Positions 32,714 through 41,787 of a stretch of 64,000 nt of DNA are shown here, piece by piece. Each line of letters opens with the position of its first letter. The stretch's first letter is position 1. The notes beneath the pieces are model-generated. The model had not been told where the DNA came from. It did not search any database and was given only the letters and a program-made list of their open reading frames with translations. Origin of the DNA: JAEUKA01 sp044228505. Its GTDB lineage: Bacteria; Myxococcota_A; Polyangia; Palsa-1104; JAEUJZ01. Both the position numbers and the translations under genes were made by a program. The stretch is taken from NCBI GenBank assembly GCA_044228505.1, contig JBGAUT010000017.1:45888-109887 (forward strand). The letters are read 5' to 3'.

Positions 32714-33639
32714 GGCGTGGGCTCGGGATCGGACGATGACAGGTCTCTGGCTACGGATTCATCGACGGGCATCAGGTGTTCAGCCATCGTATCGCCAGAA
32801 GGATCAACAGCTTCTGGCGGCACCTCTTCATCATCGAAAGGCAGCTCACCCTGGCGCGGAACCAGCGGCAGAATTGCGCCTTCGACGCGCCGGATCAAGA
32901 GTTCGCCGCGCTCAATCTTTTGCTCGACGTGGAGCAGCTTCAGTCGCGCCATTTCAAGCACGGCCATAAAAGTCAGCACGATCTGATAGCCGAGCTGCTC
33001 GATCGAGTCGCCCTTGGCCAGCTCCCCCAGAAGCTCGGTAAAGACGTGCTCACTTTTGCGGTCGAGTCGCTCGCACAGATCGTTGATCCGATCAGCCAGT
33101 GACAGTCGCTCGACGGTGACTTCGTGTGCCAGCTTGCGCCGAGTTTGGGACAGCGACTTGGCCAAGACCTCCAGCAGCTCCCAGACCGGAATCTCGGCAA
33201 GGGGCGCTTCTCCTGCTGGACCGAGCAGTTCGGTCGGATCGAGCCCGCGTGCAAACACGTTGCGACCCATCACTGGACGTGAGGCCAGATATTGCGCCGC
33301 TTCTTTGAAGCGCTGATACGCGAGCAGCCGCTTGATCAGAGATTGGCGCGGATCCTCGCCTTCTTCCTCGGGATTCTGCGCCTCTTCCTCACTCTTCGCG
33401 TCCGGAGGCAGAAGCTCACGCGATTTCAGGTACGCCAGCGTCGCCGCCATCAGCAGGTATTCACCCGCGATGTCAACGTTGAGCGCCCGCATCTGCTCGA
33501 TCATCTCGAGGTAACGAGCGGTAATAAACGAGATCGGGATGTTGAAAATGTCCAACTCGTGCTTGCGCACCAAGTGCAGGAGCAAATCCAAGGGCCCCTC
33601 GAACTCGGCGAGGACTAAGTCAGAAGCGAGAAGCTGCAC
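32710..33639 (-). CDS. scpA: segregation and condensation protein ScpA
   Basis: The 309-residue kleisin begins LVLAEFEGPLDLLLHLVRKHELDIFNIPISFITARYL, the SMC-binding N-terminal helix bundle, with TLAYLKSRELLPP, and ends with a winged-helix region (IVLTFMAVLEMARLKLLHVEQ) and an acidic tail. It links the SMC heads together with ScpB. A GTG start is used; no strong ribosome site is seen. It is the first gene of the scpA-scpB-rluB-GH13-CFI-box-lnt minus-strand run and is divergent from accC across about 95 bp. Confidence 0.94.
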   Translation of the reverse strand: MQLLASDLVLAEFEGPLDLLLHLVRKHELDIFNIPISFITARYLEMIEQMRALNVDIAGEYLLMAATLAYLKSRELLPPDAKSEEEAQNPEEEGEDPRQSLIKRLLAYQRFKEAAQYLASRPVMGRNVFARGLDPTELLGPAGEAPLAEIPVWELLEVLAKSLSQTRRKLAHEVTVERLSLADRINDLCERLDRKSEHVFTELLGELAKGDSIEQLGYQIVLTFMAVLEMARLKLLHVEQKIERGELLIRRVEGAILPLVPRQGELPFDDEEVPPEAVDPSGDTMAEHLMPVDESVARDLSSSDPEPTP

Positions 33640-33734
33640 GGCAAAGGCTGCGGACTATAGCAGTCCCCGCCTACATTGCGAGCGTTCGATTTCGACTTGC
33701 GAAAAGGGGCACGCTTCGGCTGTCCTATGGGCCC

Positions 33735-35084
33735 ATGTTTAAGAAGATCCTGGTCGCAAACCGTGGCGAGATCGCGCTGCGCATCATCCGCGCCTGCCGA
33801 GAGCTAGGCATTGCTTCGGTCGCCATTCACTCGACTGCAGATGCCGATGCGATGCACGTCAAGGTCGCCGACGAAAGCGTCTGTATCGGCCCTCCTCCGT
33901 CGCGGCGTTCCTATTTGCACATTCCCGCCATCATCAGCGCCGCCGAGATCACCTCGGCAGATGCCGTACACCCCGGCTACGGCTTTCTCTCCGAAAACGC
34001 CGAGTTTGCCGAAGTCTGCCGTCGCGCCGGCCTCACTTTCATTGGACCACTCCCCGAGCACATGCGACTGATGGGCGACAAGGTCCAAGCGCGCACCACC
34101 ATGGCGGCTTACGGAGTCCCGGTTCTGCCGGGCACGGGTATCATCAAGTCGGACGACGAAGCCTTTGCGGCGGTGGAGCGGATTGGTCTGCCAGTCATCC
34201 TGAAAGCAACCGCAGGGGGCGGGGGTCGGGGCATGAAGATCATCCATGACAAAACCCGCCTTCGCGATCAGCTCCACGCTGCACGATCGGAGGCCCAGGC
34301 TGGCTTTGGCAATCCCGGCGTGTTCATCGAGCGCTTCGTCGATGCCCCTCGCCACATCGAGGTTCAGGTCATCGGCGATGGTCACGGCAAAGTGGTGGCG
34401 ATCGGTGAGCGCGAGTGTTCGATTCAGCGTCGCCATCAGAAGCTCGTCGAGGAAGCGCCATCACCGGCTCTGTCCCAAGAGGAACGCACGGCGCTGCTCG
34501 AACGGGTGGCACAAGCGGTGGCTGCGGTCAAATATCAGTCCGTCGGTACACTCGAGTTTTTGTTCGAGAGAACCCCCGATGGAAAACCGCACTTCTATTT
34601 CATGGAAATGAACCCACGCATCCAGGTCGAGCACACCGTTACCGAGATGGTCACGGGCATCGATCTGGTGTGCGAGCAGATCCGCATCGCCGCCGGGCTG
34701 CCGCTCCAGATCGAGTCGCTCAAAGAAAAATCCCACCCTCGCGGTCACGCGATCGAAGTTCGCATCAACGCCGAAGATCCCAAGACCTTTGCACCGTCAC
34801 CGGGAGCCATCACTGCGCTCCACATGCCGGGTGGGCCAGGCGTCCGCATCGACTCGCACATCTACCAGGGCTACGTCGTACCTCCGCACTACGACTCGCT
34901 CATCGCCAAGCTGATTGTTCATGGCGAGGACCGCCTCACCGCGATTGCCCGGCTACGGCGTGCTCTCGACGAGTTCATCATCGAGGGAATCAAGACCAAC
35001 ATCGATTTCCATCGCAGGGTCGCCCAGAACGAAGACTTCATCCGAGGCAAGCTCGACACCCGATTCATCGAGCGGATGCATTAA
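33735..35084 (+). CDS. accC: biotin carboxylase subunit of acetyl-CoA carboxylase
   Basis: The 449-residue product has the family length and layout: MFKKILVANRGEIALRIIRACRELGI, ATP-grasp loop KATAGGGGRGMKI, the catalytic region (EVQVIGDGHGKVVAIGERECSIQRRHQK), FMEMNPRIQVEHTVTEMVTGIDLV, and a C-terminal biotin carboxylase domain (RGHAIEVRINAEDP). It carboxylates the biotin of AccB using ATP and bicarbonate. No accB is adjacent, which is unusual because accB and accC usually sit together, so the biotin carrier must be elsewhere. It could also serve a propionyl-CoA or related carboxylase, but a fused biotinyl domain is absent. Confidence 0.93.
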   Translation: MFKKILVANRGEIALRIIRACRELGIASVAIHSTADADAMHVKVADESVCIGPPPSRRSYLHIPAIISAAEITSADAVHPGYGFLSENAEFAEVCRRAGLTFIGPLPEHMRLMGDKVQARTTMAAYGVPVLPGTGIIKSDDEAFAAVERIGLPVILKATAGGGGRGMKIIHDKTRLRDQLHAARSEAQAGFGNPGVFIERFVDAPRHIEVQVIGDGHGKVVAIGERECSIQRRHQKLVEEAPSPALSQEERTALLERVAQAVAAVKYQSVGTLEFLFERTPDGKPHFYFMEMNPRIQVEHTVTEMVTGIDLVCEQIRIAAGLPLQIESLKEKSHPRGHAIEVRINAEDPKTFAPSPGAITALHMPGGPGVRIDSHIYQGYVVPPHYDSLIAKLIVHGEDRLTAIARLRRALDEFIIEGIKTNIDFHRRVAQNEDFIRGKLDTRFIERMH

Positions 35085-35112
35085 CCCCGTCGCCCAGGCG
35101 GTGCGCTGGCCG

Positions 35113-36789
35113 CTATTTGTCGGACTCGATGAGCTGACGCATCGTGCCAACAATCTCGGCTTCGGCGCGTGGACCGATCGAGTTCGTCTCTTCGTAGTGA
35201 TCGCCCTTGGCCTGATCAATGTACGGACGCTTGTCGTCGAGTACAAAGTTGTAGCGCGGCAGGATATATCCCAAAAAGTCGCCGGTCAGACCCCAGGTCA
35301 TCCGGTGCGCTCGATCTCCGTGCATCAGGTCCAGGAGGTACGGCGGCTGCGGCGCTTGACTCAAATCCGGCGCGTTCGGCTGCATCGGGTCGTACAGTGG
35401 ATACTTTCCCGCCTGCGAGCCGTCATAGCCGCCTAGAAACAGCTCCGACGTCAGTTCCCCGGGATTGGTGATGATCGACGCTGGCCCGATCCGCAAGTAG
35501 GACACCATCGTCTCTACCGAAGGCACGTTTTCCTCCGACAGAGGCCGGGTCTCATCGAAACAGCAGAACTTGCGACGGAAGATCTTCAGCATGGCCGCTA
35601 GCTGATACTTCTGGTTTTCGATATGGGCCTTGAACTCGGTCGATCGAAAGCTGAGCCGCGCCGATCGACCCTCAACGCTGACGTTCTTCGGATCGGCCAG
35701 AGCGGTCAGTGCAAAGCGTGCCACTTCATGTCCCAACGCTTGCGCTTTTTTGAGCCCGTTGTCGGGTACCGGCTTGCCGTTTTCATCCAGCGGCGCGGCC
35801 CGCCCCGGCCCGAGCAGCCCGCCAATCGAGCCAGAAACATAGACCACTGGCCCGGCACCTTTTTTCTCTAGCTCGTCGCGCAGGTAATGCACAAAGTCCG
35901 ATGAAATCAGCGGATTGCGACTGCCCAGTGCCTCGGGATGATTCGACCAGTTCACCACCGTCGTAATCGGCTGCGGCGGAGTTGTGCTCACGTCCATGAA
36001 CTGCATCGTATGCAACACGTTGTTGATCACCACCGGATCGCGAGAATCCGCCACATAGCGCTTCATATCCCCGTCTGGATCCTCGACTCGAATCGCCCCC
36101 AAAGTCAGCCGCGAGGGCCGCAGGTTCGCCACCGCTTCCGTCGCAGCTTCGGCAATCGCTCGATGCACCTGCCTGCGATACTCCTCATTTACCCCATACG
36201 TGAAGTCATCCGGGCCCCACCCGCCAGTCAAATCCGCCGTTTCATGAACGTGAGTACCGTGGAGTAGCAGCAAGTCAATGCCCAGCCGCTTATCGATCAA
36301 CTTATTTACGTAATCCCACTCATCTCGAAACAGTCCGAGCGTATCAACCGCCACCACCACCACGGTCGACTGGTTCTGCCTCAGCGCCAGCGCCCGTGCC
36401 CACACCGGATCATTGACGCCAGTGGCCAGCCGTCCGCTGTCATATCCAGCGATCCAGTAGGCATCGAACCGGCCGTTGCGGTTTCGATCCGTGTACGGCT
36501 CACCGTCGTCGTACAAGCCGTTGCCGTTCTGGTCCGTGAACTGCTCGATCAGCGGCGTGAGATCTCGCTTGGCAAAACCTGCATAGAGCACGCCATCGCC
36601 GTCATCGATACACGATGGATCGCCAGGGCAGCGAAGTGAGATGTTGAGCGGAATCTCATCGGGAGCCAGCTTCGGCAAAGCTTCTACCGTCGGCTGCATC
36701 GGTGGATCGCAGCCACCCAGCATCGGCCCGCAAAAGACCAACAGTCCCCACAACACCATAGAACAACTACGCGAGTGGATCTTGGGCAA
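35113..36789 (-). CDS. neutral/alkaline ceramidase-like lipoprotein
   Basis: The 558-residue product has a lipobox MLGGC (Cys27). An EF-hand-like acidic Ca2+ motif DQNGNGLYDDGEPYTDRNRNGRFD is followed by the alkaline/neutral ceramidase N-terminal-like fold, with HGTHVHETADLTGGWG and VNWSNHPEALGSRN carrying the metal-binding His residues. By family, ceramidases cleave the amide of ceramide; related lipoproteins of unknown substrate are frequent in myxobacteria. The N-terminus is exported and lipid-anchored. It lies 33 bp downstream of recQ on the same strand, so the three genes M4-recQ-this one may be one transcript. Confidence 0.85.
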   Translation of the reverse strand: MPKIHSRSCSMVLWGLLVFCGPMLGGCDPPMQPTVEALPKLAPDEIPLNISLRCPGDPSCIDDGDGVLYAGFAKRDLTPLIEQFTDQNGNGLYDDGEPYTDRNRNGRFDAYWIAGYDSGRLATGVNDPVWARALALRQNQSTVVVVAVDTLGLFRDEWDYVNKLIDKRLGIDLLLLHGTHVHETADLTGGWGPDDFTYGVNEEYRRQVHRAIAEAATEAVANLRPSRLTLGAIRVEDPDGDMKRYVADSRDPVVINNVLHTMQFMDVSTTPPQPITTVVNWSNHPEALGSRNPLISSDFVHYLRDELEKKGAGPVVYVSGSIGGLLGPGRAAPLDENGKPVPDNGLKKAQALGHEVARFALTALADPKNVSVEGRSARLSFRSTEFKAHIENQKYQLAAMLKIFRRKFCCFDETRPLSEENVPSVETMVSYLRIGPASIITNPGELTSELFLGGYDGSQAGKYPLYDPMQPNAPDLSQAPQPPYLLDLMHGDRAHRMTWGLTGDFLGYILPRYNFVLDDKRPYIDQAKGDHYEETNSIGPRAEAEIVGTMRQLIESDK

Positions 36790-36822
36790 GGCAGACCTCG
36801 ACAGGACAAGTGGGGGGAGTCG

Positions 36823-38928
36823 CTAAAAGAACAACGAGTCTTTGCGCGGAGGCTTTGGTGCAGCCTCTGCCTTGGCAGCCTCAGCCTGGCGGATCGACTG
36901 AGCTTCCTCTTCTTCGGTGGGCTCGACCGGCGTAGCAAGCAGACCAGCTCTCTCGATGGCCGCATCGTCGCCGTAGTTCAGACAGTTGTCGCAGCGCTTA
37001 CACAGCGGCGTCGATTTTTCCCCAAAGTACTCGAGCAACAGCTGCATTCGGCAACGCGTCGAACGTGCGAAGCTGATCATCGCGGCAACGCGACTCCGAT
37101 CCCCTTCGCGCCGCTTCCGATAGGACTCAGCGGCCCGTCCCAACGCCAGCTCTTCCGCTTCCTTGCCAGTCCAGGTATAGGTCTGGTTTGCTCCCTCGGT
37201 CAGCAGCTCCATCTCTTTCAAGATCCCAAGGACCACACGCGTCTTCGACTGCGACGTCTCTGCGGCCAGAGCCAGTTCGCGCACGTTATCGGCCCCGTTA
37301 CGCAGCGCCCTCCAGACATTGAGCACATCGCTGCGGTTGGGGTACTTGCCAGCGACGAAGAAGCTCTGTACCTGTTCGTCTTCCGGATTGTAAAGCAGGA
37401 TACAGCGACTCGGTCTGCCGTCTCGACCAGCTCGGCCAGCTTCTTGGTAATACGCCTCGAGCGAGCCCGGCATGTTGTAGTGAATGACGGCTCGAATGTC
37501 GGGCTTGTCGACGCCCAGACCAAAGGCGTTCGTCGCCACCATGATTCGCGGGTTATTGCGCATGAAGGACTGCTGCGCCGCATCCCGCTCTGCCTTACCC
37601 ATCTTGCCGTGATACATCCCGACCTTGAGTCCGAGTACTGGGAGAGCACCGGCGATGGCCTCGACGGTACGAATCGTCGAGCAATAGATGATTACCGAGC
37701 CCTGAATCTTGCGAATCAGCCGCAACAGCCGCTTGACCTGCGCCTTTTCGTCGGATGTTTCGCGCACTTCCAGGTGCAGCGACGGTCGGTCGAAACCGGT
37801 ATGGGTCTTTTCAGGATTGCGAAGCCCGAGCTGATGAATGATGTCTTCTGCGACCTCCGGCGTGGCGGTAGCCGTCAGTGCGCAGATCGGCGGTCGTCCC
37901 AGCTGCTCCGCCGCCCGATCCAGGAATAAATACGAAGGTCGAAAGTCATGCCCCCACTCGGACACACAGTGCGCCTCATCGACGACGAATAGACTGACCT
38001 TCTGACCGCCCAGCTCCTCGAGCAAATTGCCAGAGGCGGCACGCTCAGGAGTGACATAGATGATCTTGCGCTTACCATCTTCGATGTCATCGAGCGTCTT
38101 GGTCGTCTCACGGCTGGTCAGCGTTGAATCCAGCCGTGCGGCCACCACGCCCGTTCTTCTGAGCTTCTGCTCTTGATCACGCATCAGTGCCAGCAGCGGC
38201 GAAACCACCACCGTCACACCCGGCAGCTCAAACGCCGTGAGCTGATAGATCAGCGACTTACCAGCACCCGTCGGCATGATCCCAAGAACATCACGCCCTT
38301 CGACGAGAGCCCGAATCGCCGACTCTTGCCCAGGACGGAAACCCGACAGCCCAAACTGACGCTGTAAGCGACGGATGATCCGCCGCATGATCGGATTTTT
38401 CTCGTCCTCGATTGCCGGAAGCTCCGTCGGAGGGCTCTTCGGGGCCGGACCCTCTACCTTGGACTTGGCCTTGAGCTTCCCGGCCTTCGACTTATCCGTC
38501 GCAGCTTCTGAGCCACGCAGCGATGGCGTTCGCTCGTCGGCAGTCGACCAAAAGAGCCGAGCAGCGTCGGTAATCAGCTGCTCCACACGAGGATCTTGCA
38601 CCGCTCCAAAGGCACGACCAAAGTCGACGCGCAGCTCCTCGGGAATCTGCGGAGGAGAGCGCCACCACGGAGGTTCCTCTAGAGCAATCGCCGCGGGCGG
38701 AATTGGCGCAGCCGGAGTGCTCAGCGCAGCCAGCGAGGGCTCGGTCGGCTCCACGCTGTCGAGAGAACCTGCCGACTCCGCCACGGGAAGTGGAGTCGCC
38801 CAAAACGCCGCGAAGGATTCTTCGGGCAAGGGTGTAGGACGAACCGCGCCGCGTCGAGCTCCCCAGAAGGGATCGTCGACGCTATCGGCACTTGGCGCAG
38901 CAGTAGGACGGTCGGTTGGTTGCAACAT
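36823..38928 (-). CDS. recQ: RecQ-type ATP-dependent DNA helicase with long N-terminal extension
   Basis: Core motifs: FRPGQESAIRALVEGRDVLGIMPTGAGKSLIYQL (Walker A), VVSPLLALMRDQ, VVDEAHCVSEWGHDFRPSY (DEAH), LTATATPEV, and the helicase C-domain ATNAFGLGVDKPDIRAVIHYNMPGSLEAYYQEAGRAGRDGRPS. The zinc-binding Cys cluster of the RQC region is seen (RCRMQLLLEYFGE, CKRCDNC). There is no HRDC domain. The 701-residue product has an extra 180 residues at the N-terminus, rich in Pro, Ala and Glu and not part of the helicase. It unwinds DNA 3'-5' in recombination and fork restart. Its start lies 6 bp after the stop of the M4 protease gene. Confidence 0.94.
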   Translation of the reverse strand: MLQPTDRPTAAPSADSVDDPFWGARRGAVRPTPLPEESFAAFWATPLPVAESAGSLDSVEPTEPSLAALSTPAAPIPPAAIALEEPPWWRSPPQIPEELRVDFGRAFGAVQDPRVEQLITDAARLFWSTADERTPSLRGSEAATDKSKAGKLKAKSKVEGPAPKSPPTELPAIEDEKNPIMRRIIRRLQRQFGLSGFRPGQESAIRALVEGRDVLGIMPTGAGKSLIYQLTAFELPGVTVVVSPLLALMRDQEQKLRRTGVVAARLDSTLTSRETTKTLDDIEDGKRKIIYVTPERAASGNLLEELGGQKVSLFVVDEAHCVSEWGHDFRPSYLFLDRAAEQLGRPPICALTATATPEVAEDIIHQLGLRNPEKTHTGFDRPSLHLEVRETSDEKAQVKRLLRLIRKIQGSVIIYCSTIRTVEAIAGALPVLGLKVGMYHGKMGKAERDAAQQSFMRNNPRIMVATNAFGLGVDKPDIRAVIHYNMPGSLEAYYQEAGRAGRDGRPSRCILLYNPEDEQVQSFFVAGKYPNRSDVLNVWRALRNGADNVRELALAAETSQSKTRVVLGILKEMELLTEGANQTYTWTGKEAEELALGRAAESYRKRREGDRSRVAAMISFARSTRCRMQLLLEYFGEKSTPLCKRCDNCLNYGDDAAIERAGLLATPVEPTEEEEAQSIRQAEAAKAEAAPKPPRKDSLFF

Positions 38929-38934
38929 GTTTCC

Positions 38935-40683
38935 TTAGAAGCCGCCGCGAGGACGCACACACAGCGACCAGTCGCCCGGCACACCGACGGCATCCCAGCT
39001 GCGATGGACGTTCTGCCACTCTGCTCCACAGCGGCCGTAGAGCAGTTCTGCGGCCTTCGCGGTCGCATAACGTGCGTCTTTGAATGTAGTCGTTTTGGTA
39101 AAGAGCTGGGTGTTGGCAAGGTGGAAGATGCGCGTGCTCTTCTCGATGCCAATCGGCTTCACTTCGATGGTGGTCTTAGCACGCGGGTGCTTTCCGCCCG
39201 CCGCCAGCAGATAGAACGCCAAGTTGCCAATGCCGGAGTTGGTATGGACACCACCATTGTCCATCGAGCCTGGCATGTTGCGCTCCGGGTAGTAATCCTT
39301 GCTCATTCCGTCCTTGGTGGGATCGTTCATCAGACGCAGCGCTCCGATCGATCCGAACAGAAGACCTGCGACATCCTCACCAACCTTCCAGGTGTTGGCG
39401 TTGACGGTCCACATTGCGGGGTTGCCACTGGCGCTACCACCGGAACCGACCCACACCTCAGCAGCCGCGCCCATGATATCGGATTGCGCTTCGTTCAGCG
39501 CCCCCGACTCATCCATGTACTCCAGATCCGAGGTTGTCGCCGTCACCGCGTGCGTCATCTCGTGAGCAGCGACATCGAACCCCAAAGTCAGATCCTTGAG
39601 CGTCAGACCGAAGGCGCCACCATCGCCGTAGACCATCTGATTGAACGGATCCGGAATCCACGCCGCGTTTTCGCCGCTGCAACCCATGCCTGTGTCGAAA
39701 GTGGCATGGACGCTCGACATGAGCATCGAACCTTTGGCGTCGTACGAATCGCGTCCAAACATCTTGTTGTAGAACCAATAGACGTTGCCGCTGTGCTTGT
39801 ACGCACGAGTGCCCGAGGCATCGGTGGTGGTTCCACCTTCCTTGTTGAGCAGCGCTCCCGGCAACTCTGAGCCATCCTTCAGACAGACCTTCTTGAGGTC
39901 GTAAATCTCTCGAGAAAGAGCCGTGTAGATTAGCGAGTGCTCCGCCAGTACTTCCCCGGTCCGGGCGCTAACGAACAGCTTCGCAAACTGACGACCCGTG
40001 GCTGATTGATAATCGACCCGAGCCTCATAGACCAGCCGAGGTTGCCCCGCCCGATCCACAAACACCGACAGCACCGGTGTGGTGACCGCCCGCCCCGCAC
40101 CGCGTGAACCGAGCGCCAGAGAGATCGCCTCGGTCCCGGACAGCGCCACCGCTTCTTGCACCTGAAGCTCCGGCTCCAAATGACCGAGCACCCCCTCGAC
40201 CACGCCATCGCTACCTAGCTGAACCACCACCTGGCGGCCGACCACCGGCATCCCGGCGTGAGCCTGCTGAAGCTTGATGTAGCGATTGCCCAGTTCATCG
40301 GTCTGGTCCGATACCACGCTCAGGCTCGTCTCCGCCGCCAATCGATAGCTCGCGGCAAGCGCGCCGTTGGTGAGCAGGGCAACCGCCCCCTCCGCCGACG
40401 TGATACGCGACGACTGCTGCCCGGTCATTTTTCCAGACAAGTAACTTGGCGTGCCATCACTGGCCACCTGCGCTTCACCAAATCCGAGAGGAGCAAACGC
40501 CCCCCCTTGCTCATGGACCAGCGGCTCTTCGCCCTGACCACAACCGGCGGAAAGCAGTGACACCGCAGCACATGCCACAAGTGTGCCACTCAACGGCCAA
40601 GCAGCACGAAGCCCGGTGGGACGATTCAAACCGGTGCCACGAGCGCCGGACACGGTGGAAGGGATAGAACGACGGTGGGTCAT
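38935..40683 (-). CDS. M4 (thermolysin-family) metalloprotease lipoprotein
   Basis: The start at 40683 follows AAGGAG with about 8 nt spacing; the frame continues upstream without a signal. The 582-residue product has a long N-terminal segment with a lipobox LLSAGC (Cys48), a propeptide region of the FTP/PepSY type (about 55-250), and a catalytic domain. Zinc ligands are His374 and His378 (HEMTH) and Glu398 (GALNEAQSD); His480 in NGGVHTNSGIGN is the family's second catalytic His. The enzyme is exported, autoprocessed and probably membrane-anchored. It ends 6 bp before recQ. Confidence 0.93.
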   Translation of the reverse strand: MTHRRSIPSTVSGARGTGLNRPTGLRAAWPLSGTLVACAAVSLLSAGCGQGEEPLVHEQGGAFAPLGFGEAQVASDGTPSYLSGKMTGQQSSRITSAEGAVALLTNGALAASYRLAAETSLSVVSDQTDELGNRYIKLQQAHAGMPVVGRQVVVQLGSDGVVEGVLGHLEPELQVQEAVALSGTEAISLALGSRGAGRAVTTPVLSVFVDRAGQPRLVYEARVDYQSATGRQFAKLFVSARTGEVLAEHSLIYTALSREIYDLKKVCLKDGSELPGALLNKEGGTTTDASGTRAYKHSGNVYWFYNKMFGRDSYDAKGSMLMSSVHATFDTGMGCSGENAAWIPDPFNQMVYGDGGAFGLTLKDLTLGFDVAAHEMTHAVTATTSDLEYMDESGALNEAQSDIMGAAAEVWVGSGGSASGNPAMWTVNANTWKVGEDVAGLLFGSIGALRLMNDPTKDGMSKDYYPERNMPGSMDNGGVHTNSGIGNLAFYLLAAGGKHPRAKTTIEVKPIGIEKSTRIFHLANTQLFTKTTTFKDARYATAKAAELLYGRCGAEWQNVHRSWDAVGVPGDWSLCVRPRGGF

Positions 40684-41014
40684 AAGAAGCTCCTTGGTAC
40701 AAGGTGAAGGCAAGCAGGTGAAGGCGAACCGAACCCGAACGAAGCAGGCCCAATTCGCAGCAAGCCTATCCAAACCGCTGCCCGAAAAAAGAGGGATTTC
40801 GCAGACTTATGTAAGCCAAACCGCCGCTTGCCGCTGCTTTTTTCCGCGCCACAACCCAAACCATGGCCCGAAAAGCAGCAGAGCAGCCCACACGCTGGCC
40901 GCTCCACGCAGCGCAAGGAAACGGGCTTCTTTCCGAAGATGACCCTGTGCTAAGCTGATCGGACCTAAGTCTATTTTTGACCTAGCCGACGAGACTTTCG
41001 ACAGGAGACCCAGC
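40684..41014. other. 331-bp divergent intergenic region
   Basis: The region lies between the M4 protease gene (minus) and the DUF4331 gene (plus). It contains the ribosome site of each (AAGGAG for the protease; AGGAGACCC for DUF4331). No gene or promoter pair is clear. Confidence 0.5.
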
Positions 41015-41779
41015 ATGAGCGCGAAGACGTGGGCACTAGCCCTTGCTCTGGCCACCGGCGGTGCGCTGGCACCAATGGCGCAGGCCAGCGATCACGCGGA
41101 CGGCTCGACCACGGTGATGCCGCCGCTTAATAACACCGCCCGTGACATCGCCGACCTGTACACATGGATGGGCGTCGACGAAGTCAACAACGCCCCGCGC
41201 GTGTTTATGGTGATGACCGTCAACCCGAATGCGCTGAAGGCGACCTCGGTGTTTGACAAAGACACCCTCTACACCTTTCACACCATCGCCAAGACCAGTT
41301 TGTCTGATAAGAGCGATGGTGTGCCCGAACTCTCCATCGTCTGCGCCTTCAACGACGCAGCCCCGATTGGGACTCAGACCTTCGAGTGCTGGGGCGGCGA
41401 CGATGAGTACGTCAAGGGAACCACCTCGACGAGTACAACCAAAGGCTCCATCCTCAGTCGCAGTGGCAAGCTCAGGGTATGGACGGGGATCGCCAACGAC
41501 CCCGCATTCTTCAACAAGACCGCATTTACCACCACCGTAGCCGCCATCAAAGGTGGCATCAACGGATGGAACCGTGACGTGGCCCAGTGTGCGACCACAG
41601 GCGTTGGCTTTAACGCCGCGACGTTGCGCACTGGACTCTCGACCCCTGCCGCCGATGCATTCGCCAAACAAAACGTGCTGGCGATCGTGGTTTCGGTAGA
41701 CCGAGCGTACGTAACTGCCAGCTTCACCAAGCCACTGGTGGGAGTGTGGGCCAGCACCAAGAAGCGGATTCCAAAGTGA
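41015..41779 (+). CDS. DUF4331-type exported protein (N-terminal-half module)
   Basis: The 254-residue product has a signal peptide (TWALALALATGGALAPMAQA) and the DUF4331 opening ASDHADGSTTV then NNTARDIADLYTWM. DUF4331 proteins usually continue with a second half that carries a conserved plasma-membrane-like beta domain; here the frame stops after about 230 mature residues. The following gene carries the remainder. Cys residues (IVCAF, FECWGG, AQCATT) could form disulfides. The function of DUF4331 is not established; an envelope location is likely. Confidence 0.85.
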   Translation: MSAKTWALALALATGGALAPMAQASDHADGSTTVMPPLNNTARDIADLYTWMGVDEVNNAPRVFMVMTVNPNALKATSVFDKDTLYTFHTIAKTSLSDKSDGVPELSIVCAFNDAAPIGTQTFECWGGDDEYVKGTTSTSTTKGSILSRSGKLRVWTGIANDPAFFNKTAFTTTVAAIKGGINGWNRDVAQCATTGVGFNAATLRTGLSTPAADAFAKQNVLAIVVSVDRAYVTASFTKPLVGVWASTKKRIPK

Positions 41780-41787
41780 GGTCAGCC

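Noticed and set aside
36775..37929. A 384-codon plus-strand frame opposite recQ
   Set aside because: It is antisense to the recQ helicase C-domain and has no motif of its own.
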